From the NCBI RefSeq assembly GCF_000004825.1, contig NW_008805063.1:857-64856 (forward strand): 64,000 bases of DNA. The letters run 5' to 3'. Every line of letters begins with the position of its first letter. The first letter of the stretch is position 1. The notes beneath the pieces are model-generated. The model was not told the DNA's origin, did no database searches, and was given only the letters and a program-made list of their open reading frames with translations. Shown here in pieces: positions 1 to 12,654 of the stretch. Origin of the DNA: Heterostelium album PN500 (Eukaryota; Evosea; Eumycetozoa; Acytosteliales; Acytosteliaceae). A program made the translations under genes and the position numbers.

Positions 1-429
1 TAGATTCCAAAGTGAATGAATCATATCAAGTCATGTGAATCGAATAAATAAAATAAACATTTATTATTTTAAAGCTGTAACTATATACATTTTTAATCAC
101 CACTATTGACAATTGTCATTGATATCTTGAGATCTGCACGAAATGTTATTGTTTATGCGTTACATTTATAAAATTTCTATTGTTAATAATCTAATAGATA
201 ATATTTCCAAATGTTGTTGTTGTAGTTATTGTCGTTGTTGTTGATATTAAATATATCTTTTTGAATGTAATCTTCTTTAAATATCTGTTATCTAAATTTA
301 TAATTTCCCAATAATCAATAATAATAATCAATAATAATAATCAATAAATGTTAGTAAAATTCTATTAATTAATATAAATTATTATTTCTTATCTTACTGT
401 TAATCTATTTGAAGCAATTTAAAGATTGT

Positions 430-1240
430 TGGCGTCTATAATTGTACTCCAAATGTAAATGATTTGAAACATTCGATCTCGCTTGTTCGATAGTGACCAT
501 ATCTTCTTGTAAGATGGTAGTGGCTGCATTAACTTTGATCAAAGTGTTGGTGTATGTTTCACCTAATAGGTAAGCAAATAAGCTTTAGAACAACAAGTTG
601 TACTTGATCAATATCATTTTCCAATGCTTGTTGAAATAAAATCTATTTATAAACTAACTTGACTCTCTATATGATTGTGATGTATATTAGATAATTGCAG
701 TATATTTAAAAATGTTTAAAAATATAAATTTACATAACTCAATAGCACACCTTGGCTTTGTGTAGCAGGCCCGTCTCCAACTGTACTTTCTTTGGCATCG
801 CTGAACCCTCTGTCTTGATAATCTTGATGATCATACTATTAATTGGTTGTACTTGAAATGCATTACTATTGCAATAGTTCTTTTACACTGATAGTATCTT
901 TAATCACGTTGATCCTTGTCATGATTTAGCCAAAGAGTCGAACACTGTATCTATTAATAAATTAAAATTAGTTTGTTAGTTTAGTTTAGCATTATAGGAA
1001 TGATCATTATCTCAATATTACTCTTCAATATGTATCTTTTTAGAACAAAAGTAAAGTTGGCAACAATATAATAGACTTATAATACTGAAATCATTGAATG
1101 AGCTTACATTTGAATTGAATCTTATAACTCATTACTTTCTTATATAATTATTATATTCTAAAGCTGTAACATCTTTTAAAATTATAAAATAAATAAATAT
1201 TGATATTATTATTACTATTGATTATGATATCTTAAGATCT
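430..1240 (-). pseudogene. decayed gene copy 1 (unrecognised), with its upstream region
   Basis: On the minus strand short open stretches alternate with stops: about 960-880, 870-755 and 600-425. The last reads through a piece containing LQEDM and, 18 residues later, YNYRRQQ. Parts of it, and the A+T-rich flank to about 1240, resemble the stretch 2975-3560, so this is one of two diverged copies. I do not recognise the family. The ED...YN spacing of the last piece is like the C-terminal helix of prefoldin subunit 3, but that is too weak to name it. No uninterrupted frame spans the copy, so it is probably a relic. It could also be a multi-exon gene whose introns I could not place. Confidence 0.35.
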
Positions 1241-2091
1241 AAAATTGAAAAAAAAAAAAAAAAAAACAATTTGTTGATCATAAACACTGAACATCAAAAG
1301 TATTATTTTTATTATTTTAATTGTTGTTTAGTTTCATTGTTGTTAACAACAACTTTCAATCATTTATCATTTTAACTAAACTTTAGCTTTATTAAACAAA
1401 AATTAGCATATTTTATATTTACCTATTATCATGCAAACTCTTGTAAAGATAATTTAAAAGGTTAGTTAACTTTTATTCTTATTTATTCTACACTCTATTT
1501 TTACTGTTTTTTATTCAATATAATATCGATTTAACTTACTCATACACAAAATACAATATTAATCATGTTCGTACCTTGGAATTATCAATATTTAAACTTT
1601 AACATAATTACACACCAACAAAATAATCTTATACCAACTATCGTGAATCACAATTACACAATTATTAAAAATAACATAACAGAGAAACCTATACTTTGAT
1701 TATACACTCCTCATTTCTCTATCACACATAATGATTTCAAGTTAATGAATGTCATCATAATTATTCGATCAATTCAAATAGCTCATTGACCGCACGTACA
1801 CTGATTGAAGAACATATTGGATCTGTTGTTCTTTTTCTGGTCACAGAGATGACAGTTTGGCCACAATTAATCGATTAAATCATTGTAGAACTCTAAAATA
1901 ATGCAATTCCTCTACTATCTACTTCCAAAGCTCAAGCAAGAAGCATATGAACACCTATGCTATTATTTGGTATGTTTTGTAAATTATTTATTAATGAATA
2001 ACTAAATAACTAACTATAGTTAAAGACATATTAGCAATATATTGATGAAATAGCAATATTGATAATAATCATTAATAATAATAATAATAAT

Positions 2092-2131
<40 letters not shown>

Positions 2132-2974
2132 TATATCATATTTTATATTCTAAATTATATAATCATTTAAAACCATCACAACACACCTATACACTCACTC
2201 ATTCAAGCAATCAACCAACATCGATTCATCTAATCTTTATGATTTATTCATTAATTTTTAGAGCAACTCAATTGGAGGTGTCATATCAATTTGACTATGA
2301 AAGTGGTGATCACACCTATCGAAACAACATAGTGATAAGAAATCGGTTAAGGAGACTTTCAGATTATTAGAAAGATGTATCGGATCAACATATTAAGAAT
2401 ATACAATTTATAATCAATTCACACTTCATCTGATATTTTGAAGAACACCCTTTGACACCAACCAATTTCACCTATCAAACTATTCAATAGTAATAATAAC
2501 AATGTAAACAACGAGAATTACAATTCAAATAAATAATTATAAATAAACTATCTAAATAAGTTTTTTTTTATTTATTTTTATTTGAGAAAGTAGAGTTGTT
2601 GAAAGTATGTTTGTCTCGATCATTATCGTCTGTATGTTGTTTTGATAGTGATTGTCGATAAAGAGAACTTGAGTTGATGTTGTTGTAGTCTATGATTAAA
2701 TTGTAACAGCAGCTCCTTTAATACTGGGTGTGTTTATTGTGGATACTCTGTATTGTATAAAGATCGAGTACGATGTAAGTTAAATATTATTATTGTTGTT
2801 TTTTTAAAATTGATTAATTCTTTAATTATTTTTTAACTAGGTAATAACAAATAAAATTAAAACTATTAATAATAATATTGATCGATTATTATTAGTTTAT
2901 ATTTTCAAAATCAATGATAAATCCATATTCTATAGATATAGATGTATCTTAATATTAGAGCAAATTAAATTAAA
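1241..2974. other. gene-poor, low-complexity stretch
   Basis: This is mostly A/T-rich DNA with an A run at 1249-1266 and an (AAT)n microsatellite at about 2079-2130. A plus-strand open frame at 2059-2370 has an Asn run encoded by that microsatellite, then about 40 residues of more ordinary composition. A short open piece from the ATG at 1901 lies upstream but does not join it in phase through a GT-AG intron. I see no gene I can support. Confidence 0.5.
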
Positions 2975-3560
2975 TTAACATACCTCGATGATTTCTATGT
3001 TACAAATAGATACCAGTTCTAAGGTCTCGCTTTTGGTGTTGAAATGATATTCATGTGATACAGTTGTATGTTCAAATAGTGAATGTCGGCGGTAGAATTG
3101 GAGAACATTCTTGTTGACATGGCAAACGTTGGATGTGCTGGTTATATCTTGCTCTTGTAACATCTAAAGTGCTGTCACTCTGATAGTATCTTTAATCACG
3201 TTGATCCTTGTAATGATTGCACCAATATTGTCGTATTCTCAGGAGCTTCGATTCAAGTACCTCTGAGAGCATGTCATAACCACTCGTCGAATCGACAACA
3301 AAAAATATCTAAATATAAGATTCGCACTCAACAATCTAATGCCAATCCATTTAAACATTCTATAATTATTATTATTATTAAAAATAGTTTTAGTTTTATA
3401 AGAATGATCATAATTATCAATATTACACTTGGATTTATCAATATCTATCTTTTGGAAAAATAAATAAGTAAACTTGAAGAGTAAGTGCGACATAATAAAC
3501 TTACAATACTGATAACATTGACTGAGCTTTCATTGAATCTAATCTAATTTTTTATTTTCT
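2975..3560 (-). pseudogene. decayed gene copy 2 (unrecognised), paralogue of copy 1
   Basis: A 62-codon minus-strand frame (3163-2975) starts MLQEQDITS and contains YRRHS; it resembles the LQEDM...YRRQQ stretch of copy 1. Immediately 5' of it a 32-base stretch around 3180-3211 is nearly identical to 889-920 in copy 1. The 3380-3545 flank resembles 985-1120. Another frame at about 3300-3240 reads VDSTSGYDMLSEVLES, but a stop separates it from the 62-codon frame. The copy therefore looks broken, or has an intron I did not resolve. The family is unknown. Confidence 0.35.
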
Positions 3561-3624
3561 TAAACAAATATCTTTTATTAAAAATCATAACACTACAATG
3601 TCATTTTGTTGCACCAACCATATT

Positions 3625-4610
3625 TTATTTTATAGAAAATAATTTTTTGAAAAATGAAGAGATAGATTTATCATTATTGTTATTATTAATTTGTAAGAAA
3701 CCTGCATTAAAATATGGATCATTAATTCCATTCGAATAAACAATATAATTCTTTGAATCCAATCTTCTATAATTAATATAATGGGGACCTTCATCAAACT
3801 TTACTCTTATTGTTACAATGTGTTCTGGTAATGAATTGATTGGATGGTCATTGGTTAAATCTTTTGAATTTATAAATAATTCTCGAAGTGATTTTGGAAA
3901 TTTAAATTTGTATAGAAAGCTGATTTCTTTGTACCATGGTGGTCTGTGGTCAATTTGTAAGAGTTCTACTGATGGTGGAATGTAAGAATGATGGTCAGGC
4001 TGTTCAGTAAATCGCAATATTTTAACGGTTTTTGGTATAACTCCATATCCAAAATTAAGACTATCCATCTCCACCGATCCGATATGTAATTCTCTAACTT
4101 TTGGAGGAAAGTAACCCTCTGTGATGAACCAATCGCATATATTTATTTTAATATATTCATAATCTATATCATGATTGAAAACAGTGTTTCTATCTCTACC
4201 ATCATAGACATCTAATTTTACATTGGTATCATTATATACTCTATTCTCATTGTCGTTTAATCTAAGATTTTCTGAGGTCAAAAATAAATAAAAGATTTAT
4301 TATAATTATTATTGAAGTAAAAGTGCATACCATTATTTAAATGTTTATTTACAGTATATTCGATAATATTTTGAAAAGATTTAAAACAATTTAAATAGTT
4401 ATTATCTACATTTAAACATAATTTATCTATAAAACTGTTATCATGTAAAAATACTAAATAATGCTCTTTTTCTTGATACCATCTCTTACAAACGATACTA
4501 AAACATATTCTGTCTAGATTATCATCTAATAATTTTATTATATTGTTTAAAATATGAAGAGGTGTATTTACTAATAAATGATTTATATTATTATCATTCA
4601 TATTTTTCAT
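3625..4610 (-). CDS. FNIP-repeat-like / F-box-like dictyostelid protein
   Basis: Two exons, 4610-4331 and 4271-3625, are joined across a 59-base intron (donor gtatgc, acceptor ctcag) and read in frame to 308 residues. Residues 10-60 (VNTPLHILNNIIKLLD...CKRWYQ) look like the F-box-like start typical of dictyostelid FNIP-repeat proteins. The middle has the repeated 'FPPKVRELHIGS / IPKTVKILRF / IPPSVELLQID / FPKSLRELFI' pattern, in which short leucine-rich-like units follow one another about every 22 residues. These families are large in social amoebae and most members have no known role. An F-box would suggest ubiquitin-ligase substrate recognition, which is inference. The tail has a short Asn run. 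The family call is firm and the function unknown. The FNIP repeat here is unrelated to folliculin-interacting protein at 49947-53408. Confidence 0.75.
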
Positions 4611-4870
4611 TTTACTTTGATTTCAACAATACTAATAACTTTTTAAAGTAAAAAAAAATTTAAAATAAAAAAAAAATTATTTATCCTCCCTCAAGATGAA
4701 CTACAGGATAATTATCCGCTAAGAAAATATTGATTTGTTTTATTTGAGTAGTACTTTATTTTAATCTCAAAAGACAAAACTCCACTTTATGCGAATTCAC
4801 TAAAATCATTTTGGTTAGACTCAATATAGGGTTTATTGTACCAAAATATTAAAATTTTGATCTATTTTAT

Positions 4871-6854
4871 TTATATTTCTCTTTGATGAGGCTCTTTATA
4901 TTCTAATCCTAAAAGTTGAAATATATCTCGTTCATTCGCAGCAGGAATCGGTTCACCTTTGATTTCATCTTGAGCAGTACCCCAACGTCTGACCAAGTGT
5001 GATTCGCTCAATGAGAATCCATTCTTTCTTGCCCACAGTCTCATTGATCGATTAAAGTGATCGGAGCCAGTGAAATATAATAAAGCAAATGGCCACTCCT
5101 CTCTTACAATCGATTGAAAATCAATTCTTCTGTGTCTACTATTTTCATCAAGTCTACATACTCCCATATACTTATGATATTAAAAACTAATAATTATAAT
5201 TAATCAATTTATTAATAGAATACATACTTTATCACTATTCGTATTTAGATTTGTAAGATGATCGGTAAGTAATTTACAATCAACAAGTTTCTGTACCAAT
5301 CTACCTAGGAATCCAGTTAGTAGTTCACCTTTAGAATGTGTAAATAGGATATCGATATCACCGCAAGTCGACTTGTTTCTTCTGAACGATCCACAAACCT
5401 GCATGATTATCTTTTGATCTATTTCATTTGCTACGAGCTGTACGATGTTTGCAATGTCTTGAACTTCTTCTCTTGGGATACGGTGTTGAAAGTCATTGTA
5501 ATACTTTAGTCCAATCTGTTGCTGATTGGTAAGAAAGCTTGGATCGTTGTTGGCAATCACCTGTAGTTTCTGAATGGAATTGATCCCTTTGGCCAACCAT
5601 CGTTTTACAGTCTCTGGACCTGTGCCATGTATCTTTGAGAGTTGTTCCGAAGCAATGGTATGTGCATCGGATTGCACCATTTCCACTTTCTTTAGAGTTC
5701 CAGTCAGTAGTATCTCCTTAATTTTATCACTGATCTTTGAACCGATGCCTTTGATGTGACCAACCTGTTTATCAGAGGTCACCTTGAATGTGAGATTTCT
5801 CAAAATACCAATTGCTCTTTTATATGCATATTGTCGCCAGTTGTCACCGTCTGCCTCTGCTTTTGTTTGTAGCTTCACCAAAACACTCGTTAAATGTTCA
5901 TTATAATTAATTTTTGTTGATTGACAAACAAAATTCTTATAATTTGAATTTTTAACTAGTGATTTGATTGGACTATCATTATTATTATTGCTATGATCAT
6001 TGTTTTTTAATTTAATTGGTGAGAGTGCCAACGGAAGTTGTGATGAGAATGGACTGTCGAATATTAATGATTTATTATTACTATTTTTATGATCTTCATT
6101 GTTATCAGAGTCTGAAGAATCAGAGTTATAATTAAACCAAATCGATTTATCTGTGCTGTCATCAAACATAAAAGTTTCTGATAAACTAATTTCTATATCT
6201 TTTTCTTTATCATTATTATTAATATGACTATTTATATTATTATTATTAAAACTTAAATTAATATTATAATTCAAACTAACATCCAAATCCTCATCAGAAT
6301 CATATGATAGCCATGATATGTTATTTTGATTGCTATTAATATTATTATTACTATCATTAAATTTACATTTCTTTTCTCTTTGGTTATTATTTACATTATT
6401 TAAAGATCTTTTATTATTATTATTATTATTTACATTAATATTACTATTATTTTCTTTTATTAGAATATCATCGTTTAAAGATGATCTAAATCTGAATGGT
6501 CTTTGATATATGATATCATCAACGATCTTCTTTTTATTCAATATAGATTGAGTAATCCAATCTAGTGTATATACTCTTATATTCTAAACACAAAAAAAAA
6601 AATGATAGATTAGTTTAAAATTAACTAAAAGAAATAGGTTTCAAATAACTTCATACTCTAATTGATATTTTATCTTTAAGATCATCAGGTATCAGTAAAA
6701 TTGATTCGTTTTCTGATATGATAAAGTGTGTAGTTTCTAAAGATGGTGATTGATGTATTATACCATTGTTCTCAATGATCTTTTTAGTGATGATATTCAA
6801 TTGTATACTCCCAATACCTTTTTTGAAAATAAAGAATCTAAAGTCTCTAAACAT
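4871..6854 (-). CDS. family X DNA polymerase (Pol lambda/mu-like) with BRCT domain
   Basis: Three exons, 6854-6657, 6583-5228 and 5170-4871, give 617 residues. Residues 1-90 form a BRCT domain ending in VYTLDWITQSI. About 100 residues of Asn/Ser-rich linker follow. The 8-kDa lyase-type domain and two helix-hairpin-helix motifs (IKGIGSKISDKIKE, IHGTGPETVKRW) lie at about 265-370. The palm has GSFRRNKSTCGDIDILF with catalytic Asp 475 and 477, and the third Asp in RRIDFQ near 535. YFTGS near 550 matches the sugar-gate motif of the family. The C-terminus LGLEYKEPHQRE matches the usual family ending. Family members fill short gaps in base-excision repair and non-homologous end joining in the nucleus. 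The BRCT-plus-pol layout suggests the lambda/mu/TdT/Pol4 branch rather than beta. The ATG at 6854 is at the start of the BRCT fold, so the BRCT is very near the N-terminus. The closest subfamily was not tested. Confidence 0.9.
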
Positions 6855-7098
6855 TTATTATTATATTTCGATTTAAATCATGTGACTGAATTTCTTTAAA
6901 GATTAAAAAATAATTTTATGTTTTGGCGCGTTGTTTGATTTTTACAATTGTTTGATTTTTACAATTTAAATTTAAAAAGATATCTTATCTTTGTTATTTT
7001 ATAACTCAATCAACGAGAATCTTATTAGTATTATGACTACTTCTTTTGTAATATTTTTTGTTAAATTATATAAATTAATTTTATTAGTAGAATCACAT

Positions 7099-8529
7099 CT
7101 ATTGATTAATAAGATCAACAATGGATTGGTAAGTACCATAAACAGTTGCACCTAAACCAAATATGGCTATAGCAATATGTGAAACAAATAACAGTCTTGA
7201 TTGCTCTGGAAAATATCTAATGTATAGCAATGGTGGTACAACGAATCCAGTGAGTGCAAGCATCAAAGATCCAATCAATGATGTGTACGATCCAAACTTT
7301 TTTATGGTTGTTGCTACTGCTGCCAATGCAACATTTATTAGTAAACGAAGTATATAGAATTTCCAATTTCTTGAAATAAATAACTTCTTTCCATCTTTGT
7401 CTCGATCAGAGACTGGGAATGGTGAGAAATGTTTGAAGAATACACTAACAGAAGATTCTACTACGTTCATTCCAGCACCAAAGATAAGTGGATACGAGCA
7501 AATCAACTCAAGAACGATACAGACACGTACAACATTAGCAAAAGCACCTTTTGGTAATACTTGGGTAATGGCGGATGGCACTCCTACTACACCAGTTACC
7601 GGATCTACATAGAAGTAAAAATAAAGGTATCCAAGGATAGCGAATACCAAGTTTACAATGGTAATGAAAAGCATTCCATAATTAAGAACCTTTGGATAAC
7701 GTCGAGCATCACCACTAGCATGTGAGATCGGTACAACAACAATATGACTACCAAAAAAGAAAGCAGCCACACCAAACCACAATGGGACTTTTGAATAATC
7801 TACATTGTATTCTTGGTATGGTTTAATACTGTAATCAATGCCACCATAAACCATAATCGTTCCCATCGCAAACAATAATGAAAGTGCGCCAAAAATACTG
7901 GTGTATGATAAATATTTCCTAAAAGTAAATAATAAGTAAATATGTATTTTTGATACTCCATACTGTTTTAATTTTTACATACATATCAGATAGGAAACAC
8001 AAGAATACCATGACAGGCATCGTAAACCAGATGATTATTTGTTGATTATAGTGGCACAGTTCACCAAAGTTTTGGCCAATCAAAATGAGATATGCAATAC
8101 AAATTGCCATAGTAACAGAGAAGTTCATAAAACAAAGAGCTAATTCTCCGACACGGCCATATGCAAATGCAGCGATATCTGCGTAGGATGGTGGTGGAAC
8201 ATCTGGTCCTCTCTTTTCTGTTAATTTAATATTACATTTTAAAAGTAATATCATAGTATAGTTGGATAACAAAGCAATTAAAACCAAACCTATTGATCCA
8301 ATAAAAATTCCTGCTTGTTCCATTGCCCATCTATAAAATTAAAAGTATATTTTGTAAATATTTTATTTGATTTTATTTATAATTATTTTAATGGTTACGG
8401 TAATGCAAAGGAACCTGCACCTGCAAATGCTTTTACCGTGTTTCCAAAAGCTTGGATTGGTGTAAATTTAATTTCTTTTTTTACATCCTCAATTTCATTT
8501 TCATTTAAATTATTATCTACTATCACCAT
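7099..8529 (-). CDS. AAAP-family amino-acid transporter (SLC36/SLC32-like)
   Basis: Exons 8529-8399, 8330-7983 and 7918-7099 join in frame to 432 residues. Just after the start the protein reads AFGNTVKAFAGAGSFALPWA, the typical first helix of the amino acid/auxin permease superfamily. About 11 hydrophobic segments follow, including 'FFFGSHIVVVPI' and the last pair near the C-terminus. Members move neutral amino acids with protons across plasma, vacuolar or lysosomal membranes; the substrate cannot be told here. There is no N-terminal signal peptide, as usual for the family. The short soluble N-terminus (about 25 residues) contains Asp/Glu. Length is normal for the family. It is transcribed on the same strand as the polymerase gene downstream, with about 245 bases between them. 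Confidence 0.88.
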
Positions 8530-9189
8530 CTATATTTATATTAAAACTAATTTTTTAAAATAATTATTCCTTTGATTATTTTGGAAAAGAGTGTATATAG
8601 AAATAAATTAAAATTAATTCCACAAGATTAAATCAATATAATATGAAAGAAACAATTGTTTCAGGAGTAATAAACATTAATAACCCTATTAAATTAATTA
8701 TATGATATATCAAATAAATTAGTATCATAAAGTGTGCTTATCGGTTTGAATCTAAAAATAAAATTATTCGTTCACATTGAAAAACATATCAAATAAATTT
8801 GTAGTTTTACACTATTTTTTTTTGCTTTTTACTTTTTATATTTGTCTTCATTTGAGTTCTTAATCTCTAATTAATTTGTATAGGAGAAAATAGTGTTGTT
8901 ATATCTATATTTAAAAAAACCAATAACAGATATTCTCTATACAATATTTAATTTAAACTGGTCATTGACATGTATGATGTGAGAGATTTGTTGATATTAG
9001 TAATTAAATAAAATAAATATAATGAATTTTTTCTTTTGAAAATTAAACATTTGAACATATAAATTTCCGAACAGTGAACATAATTATTATTTAGGTTGTT
9101 TTTTTTATAATATTTGATGACTTCCAAATTGATAAAATGATACTCTTTACTCAAATAATTATTCTATACATCAAACTCTGATTGTCTTG
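8530..9189. other. intergenic, no gene seen
   Basis: A+T-rich spacer between the start of the transporter and the 3' end of the BCAS2 gene. A 68-codon minus-strand frame at 9154-8948 has a composition like random A+T-rich DNA and no recognisable motif, so I do not call it. Confidence 0.5.
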
Positions 9190-9967
9190 TTATAATTTTT
9201 GATTTTCATCTTTTATTAACTGCAGTCTGTCTATATCATCCTCCAACTTTAAACATTCTGTTTCGATGGCATGATTCTTGTGTACGAGTTCAAACCATTT
9301 GTTCTGGTTAGACTGTAGTGTCTGAAGGATTTGTTCTTGATCAAGTTTACGATTGATGTTGATCTGTTCGATCTGATGAAGATTGTCACGTTGTTTTGCA
9401 TCGAGTTCCTTCAGTAATTGCTCCTTACTCTCGATGTATTTCTGCCATGACTGCAAACCGAAACGCTGCAGCAGTTGCAAGTTCATCACACGAGTTTCTT
9501 GATGCTCTGATTGTGCTTTGGCATTATCAACCGCTGACTTCCACGCACTCTCATCATGCTTTGCTGTATCTTTAGGTGCCTCTACTTTGTATCTCGTCAG
9601 ATTCAATGTTTCCATTGCTTTTCCATTTTCCATTCTACTAAATTCATTCTCTAAACATTGAAAATTCTAAATGTAGTATTAAAAATACAAATACTATGAT
9701 TAATCGAATGATTTATAGTGACTACGTACATTGAAATTAAAACTATGTGGTAAAGGTAATTGTGATAGGTAATCTGGTGGTACAAACTTTGTCATTTCTT
9801 CTCTTATCATTTCATTTATAATTGCTTGCTCACCTATAGTTTGATATTCATTAATAAAAAGATTGATAAAAACAACATTATTAATATAATTAATTACCTT
9901 CGGTAATAGGTGCATCGATATATGGTAATGAATCTACCAATTCAGATCCTTCTATTTGTATCTTCAT
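9190..9967 (-). CDS. pre-mRNA-splicing factor SPF27 / BCAS2 homologue
   Basis: Exons 9967-9898, 9833-9730 and 9666-9190 give 216 residues. The start reads VDSLPYIDAPI, matching the conserved DALPYxD opening of BCAS2. The middle has EEMTKFVPPDYLSQLP and then LENEFSRM...LTRYKVEAP, all in the order of the human protein. The C-terminal 130 residues are a long coiled coil rich in Gln/Glu/Lys. BCAS2 is a core subunit of the Prp19/CDC5L (NineTeen) complex that activates the spliceosome in the nucleus. Length is close to the usual 225. The ATG at 9967 was chosen because it gives the conserved LPY motif through a short first exon. Confidence 0.88.
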
Positions 9968-10334
9968 TTTGTAATATTTTATATATATATATGTTTGATT
10001 TACTATTATACAATTTCTATATTTATTTATAATTTATATTATTAAAAGTTTAACAATGAAAACTAGACTATTAGAAGTTCGAGCAGTAAAGCTGTTTTAA
10101 TTAGGAGTGTCATGAATGTGGTGCTGGTACAAAATTTTTAAAATTTTTTATTTATTTAAAAAAACTATTCAAATGAAAATAATTGAACACCAATATTTTT
10201 TTTTGATTATTATTTTTTTACAATCATTTAATTATTAGATATTATTTGTAATTTCATTTGTATTATTATTATTAATTTTTTTAAAGGTTTAAAAGTTATA
10301 TTTTTGTAGATTATAAAAATTTGGATAAAAAAAG

Positions 10335-11048
10335 ATGTCTGAACAGATTTTTGATGAAAATGTAGAGAGTGTTGAAGTTCATGAGGAATTATTCGAGGGT
10401 GACTACGAACCTGCCGATGGTGAAACTATACAAGTTGTTGAAGATGACTCATGGTCAACCTCTGCTCCAGTTGCCACTGCCACATCACCACAATCCAACA
10501 ACAACAACAACAACCACACATCAAACTTTAATAATGATATAAATAAACCAAAGGTATCAGAAGTAACTGCTGCAATGAGGTAAATTACATCAGAACATAT
10601 AAACCACAATGACAAGAACCTATATAACTAATACAAGATTCAATATCTCTATAGAGACTTTAACGAGAAGCATGAAAAGGATTTAGCAGAGAAGAAGAGA
10701 ATATCTGAGGAAAAGAAAAAGAAAAAGATTGATGAAGCCAAAAAGTCATTGGAGAACTTCTACACAGAGAGAGACTCAAAGAAAAAGACTGCTTTGAAGA
10801 ACAACAGAGATCACAACAAGACTTTGGAGTCATCGAACCTCGCTGCTTCATCCGTAAAAGACGACTCATGGGAAGCCGTTGTACAGATGATCGATATCTC
10901 TAGCAAGCCAGCATCCGCACACCACTCCACTGCTTCAAGCAGCTCTTCATCCAACAAAGACGGTGAAAAACAACAACCAGTTACTCCAGCTAAAGATACC
11001 ACAAGAATGAAAGAAGTATTACTTCGTCTTAAGAATACTAAAAACTAA
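10335..11048 (+). CDS. clc: clathrin light chain
   Basis: Exons 10335-10579 and 10655-11048 read to 212 residues. The acidic N-terminus is followed by an Asn run, then a Lys/Glu-rich helix (KHEKDLAEKKRISEEKKKK and on) that corresponds to the heavy-chain-binding region. The C-terminus DSWEAVVQMIDIS...DTTRMKEVLLRLKN is the diagnostic light-chain ending. The protein decorates the clathrin hub and regulates coat assembly in endocytosis and contractile-vacuole function in amoebae (known for the family). The gene converges with CTU1; the two stops are only about 105 bases apart. Confidence 0.93.
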
Positions 11049-11152
11049 GCACAACAACAACAAACAACCTATAAAGTCAATAACAATAAAAAAATAAATA
11101 ACAATAACAAAATAAATAATAAATATATGTATTAACTTTATTTTTTTTTTAA

Positions 11153-12423
11153 TTAACTATTTGCTGTAGTGTTTGTCGTATTGTTTGTATTTGATGTATT
11201 ATTTGTATTTGATGTATTATTTGATGTATTATTATTATTATTTGTTAAAGTAGATGATTGGTTATATTTTAATAATGAATTGCTTGTTAGAGCAACTTTA
11301 GCCATTCCTGCGTTGAGATTTCTTAGTAGATCACATGCCATACAGATGTCATTGGAACAGATATATCCACATCTATTGCAATTTCTTTGTACTGGCATTC
11401 TAGTTTCATCTCTGAATGCAAAGTTCTCGGCAGAGTGTATAATGTCAATGATCACTGATGGTCTTGCAGCCTCTAGATCCTTTAAAAAGTCACGTGCGTG
11501 TCCACGATAAGCATTCGGTGCATAGATACATTCGGTGGTAAAGTAATCCAATTTCTTAAAGTATGCATACATTACGATCTCTTTTTGATAGGTATATTTA
11601 AAGGGCTTGGAACGTGGTAGTGTACCTTCTGATCCAGTGACTATATTAACACATCTTTGTAATCTTGGTACATCACCTCTTAGCACTGTACAAAATAAAA
11701 AACAAGTTAATAATTGCAATCTGCTGCTGAGAACTAATAATGTGTGTGTCATGTACATACAATTCATCAAGATAGTCTCTGCGATATCATCGGCATTGTG
11801 ACCTGTAACTATTTTGTTGGCACCTAGAAGGACAGCACCTCGGTCGAGTGCTTGTCTACGAAATACACCACAGAATGTACAGTTATTCTTTAATCCAATT
11901 TCCTTGACGATCTCATCCATTGTCCAATCGTAAAGTTCCTTGTACGAAAGGATCTTTAGTGGTATTTGGTATTGTTGTTGATTTCGCTTCACTGTTTCCA
12001 ACGAGTCGTCACGATAACCTGTAATACCTTCATCAATTGATAATAAAAATAGATCCAATCCATAATCATGTCTTTTATTTAATAATGTCATAATCTCTGC
12101 TAATACGGTTGAATCTATCAAGTTAAACACGATGTTAATAGTGATTCCTTTAATTATTGAAATCTTATTAGCACAGTACCTTTACCACCAGATGCACCGA
12201 TTGCAACTTTATCACCTCTTTGAAAGAGTTGATTTGAAACGATTGTGTTGTGAATTTCATCTTCAAATACCTGATAGAAACATTCTTTACAGATCATTTG
12301 AGATGTTTTTGGTCTCTTTAGAACTGGTCTTTGTACATTGCATATCTCACACAACTTTGATGTTCTCTTTCTATTTGATGTAGATGTATTATTTGTATTA
12401 TTATTATTATTTAAGTCTGTCAT
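11153..12423 (-). CDS. ctu1: cytoplasmic tRNA 2-thiolation protein 1 (CTU1/NCS6)
   Basis: Exons 12423-12180, 12114-11761 and 11685-11153 join to 376 residues. The P-loop ASGGKDST of the PP-loop ATPase/thiolase fold is split by intron 1 at Gly-Lys|Asp. Before it is a zinc-binding N-terminus (CEICN...CKECF); later come [18 protein letters not shown] and [20 protein letters not shown], and a C-terminal four-cysteine zinc motif ([16 protein letters not shown]). With CTU2, the family thiolates U34 of cytosolic tRNA-Lys, -Glu and -Gln, using sulfur from URM1. The extra C-terminal tail is Thr/Asn-rich low complexity. TRMT1, another tRNA-modification gene, lies elsewhere in this window but is unlinked functionally. 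Confidence 0.93.
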
Positions 12424-12654
12424 GGTTATTGTTTGAATGTGCAGTTAATTTCAAAATAATTGATTCAAAAAACACGAAAGATGACAATGTAAATTGAAAA
12501 AAAAAAAAAAATCGGTGAGAAACATAAAATTAGTATTTGAATTTTTTTCTCCAATTAAAGAATCTCTCATTAATCAACTGAGAATTTTGGTAGAATTTCA
12601 AAAACTTAATTAGTTTTATAGAAATAATCTTTAATATTTATATAGATTTGAAAA

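Noticed and set aside
425-840. Possible prefoldin subunit 3 homology of decayed copy 1
   Set aside because: Only one short stretch shows suitable spacing (ED, 18 residues, YN) and the paralogous copy does not strengthen it.
2059-2370. Plus-strand 103-codon frame with an Asn run
   Set aside because: Half of it is a microsatellite translation; the rest could not be joined in phase to an upstream exon and has no recognised motif.
3625-4610. Link between the FNIP-repeat protein and folliculin-interacting protein
   Set aside because: The shared abbreviation is coincidental; the FNIP repeat is a short leucine-rich-like unit of dictyostelids and shows no similarity to the gene at 49947-53408.
8948-9154. 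68-codon minus-strand frame
   Set aside because: Composition matches random A+T-rich DNA; no motif and no clear promoter.
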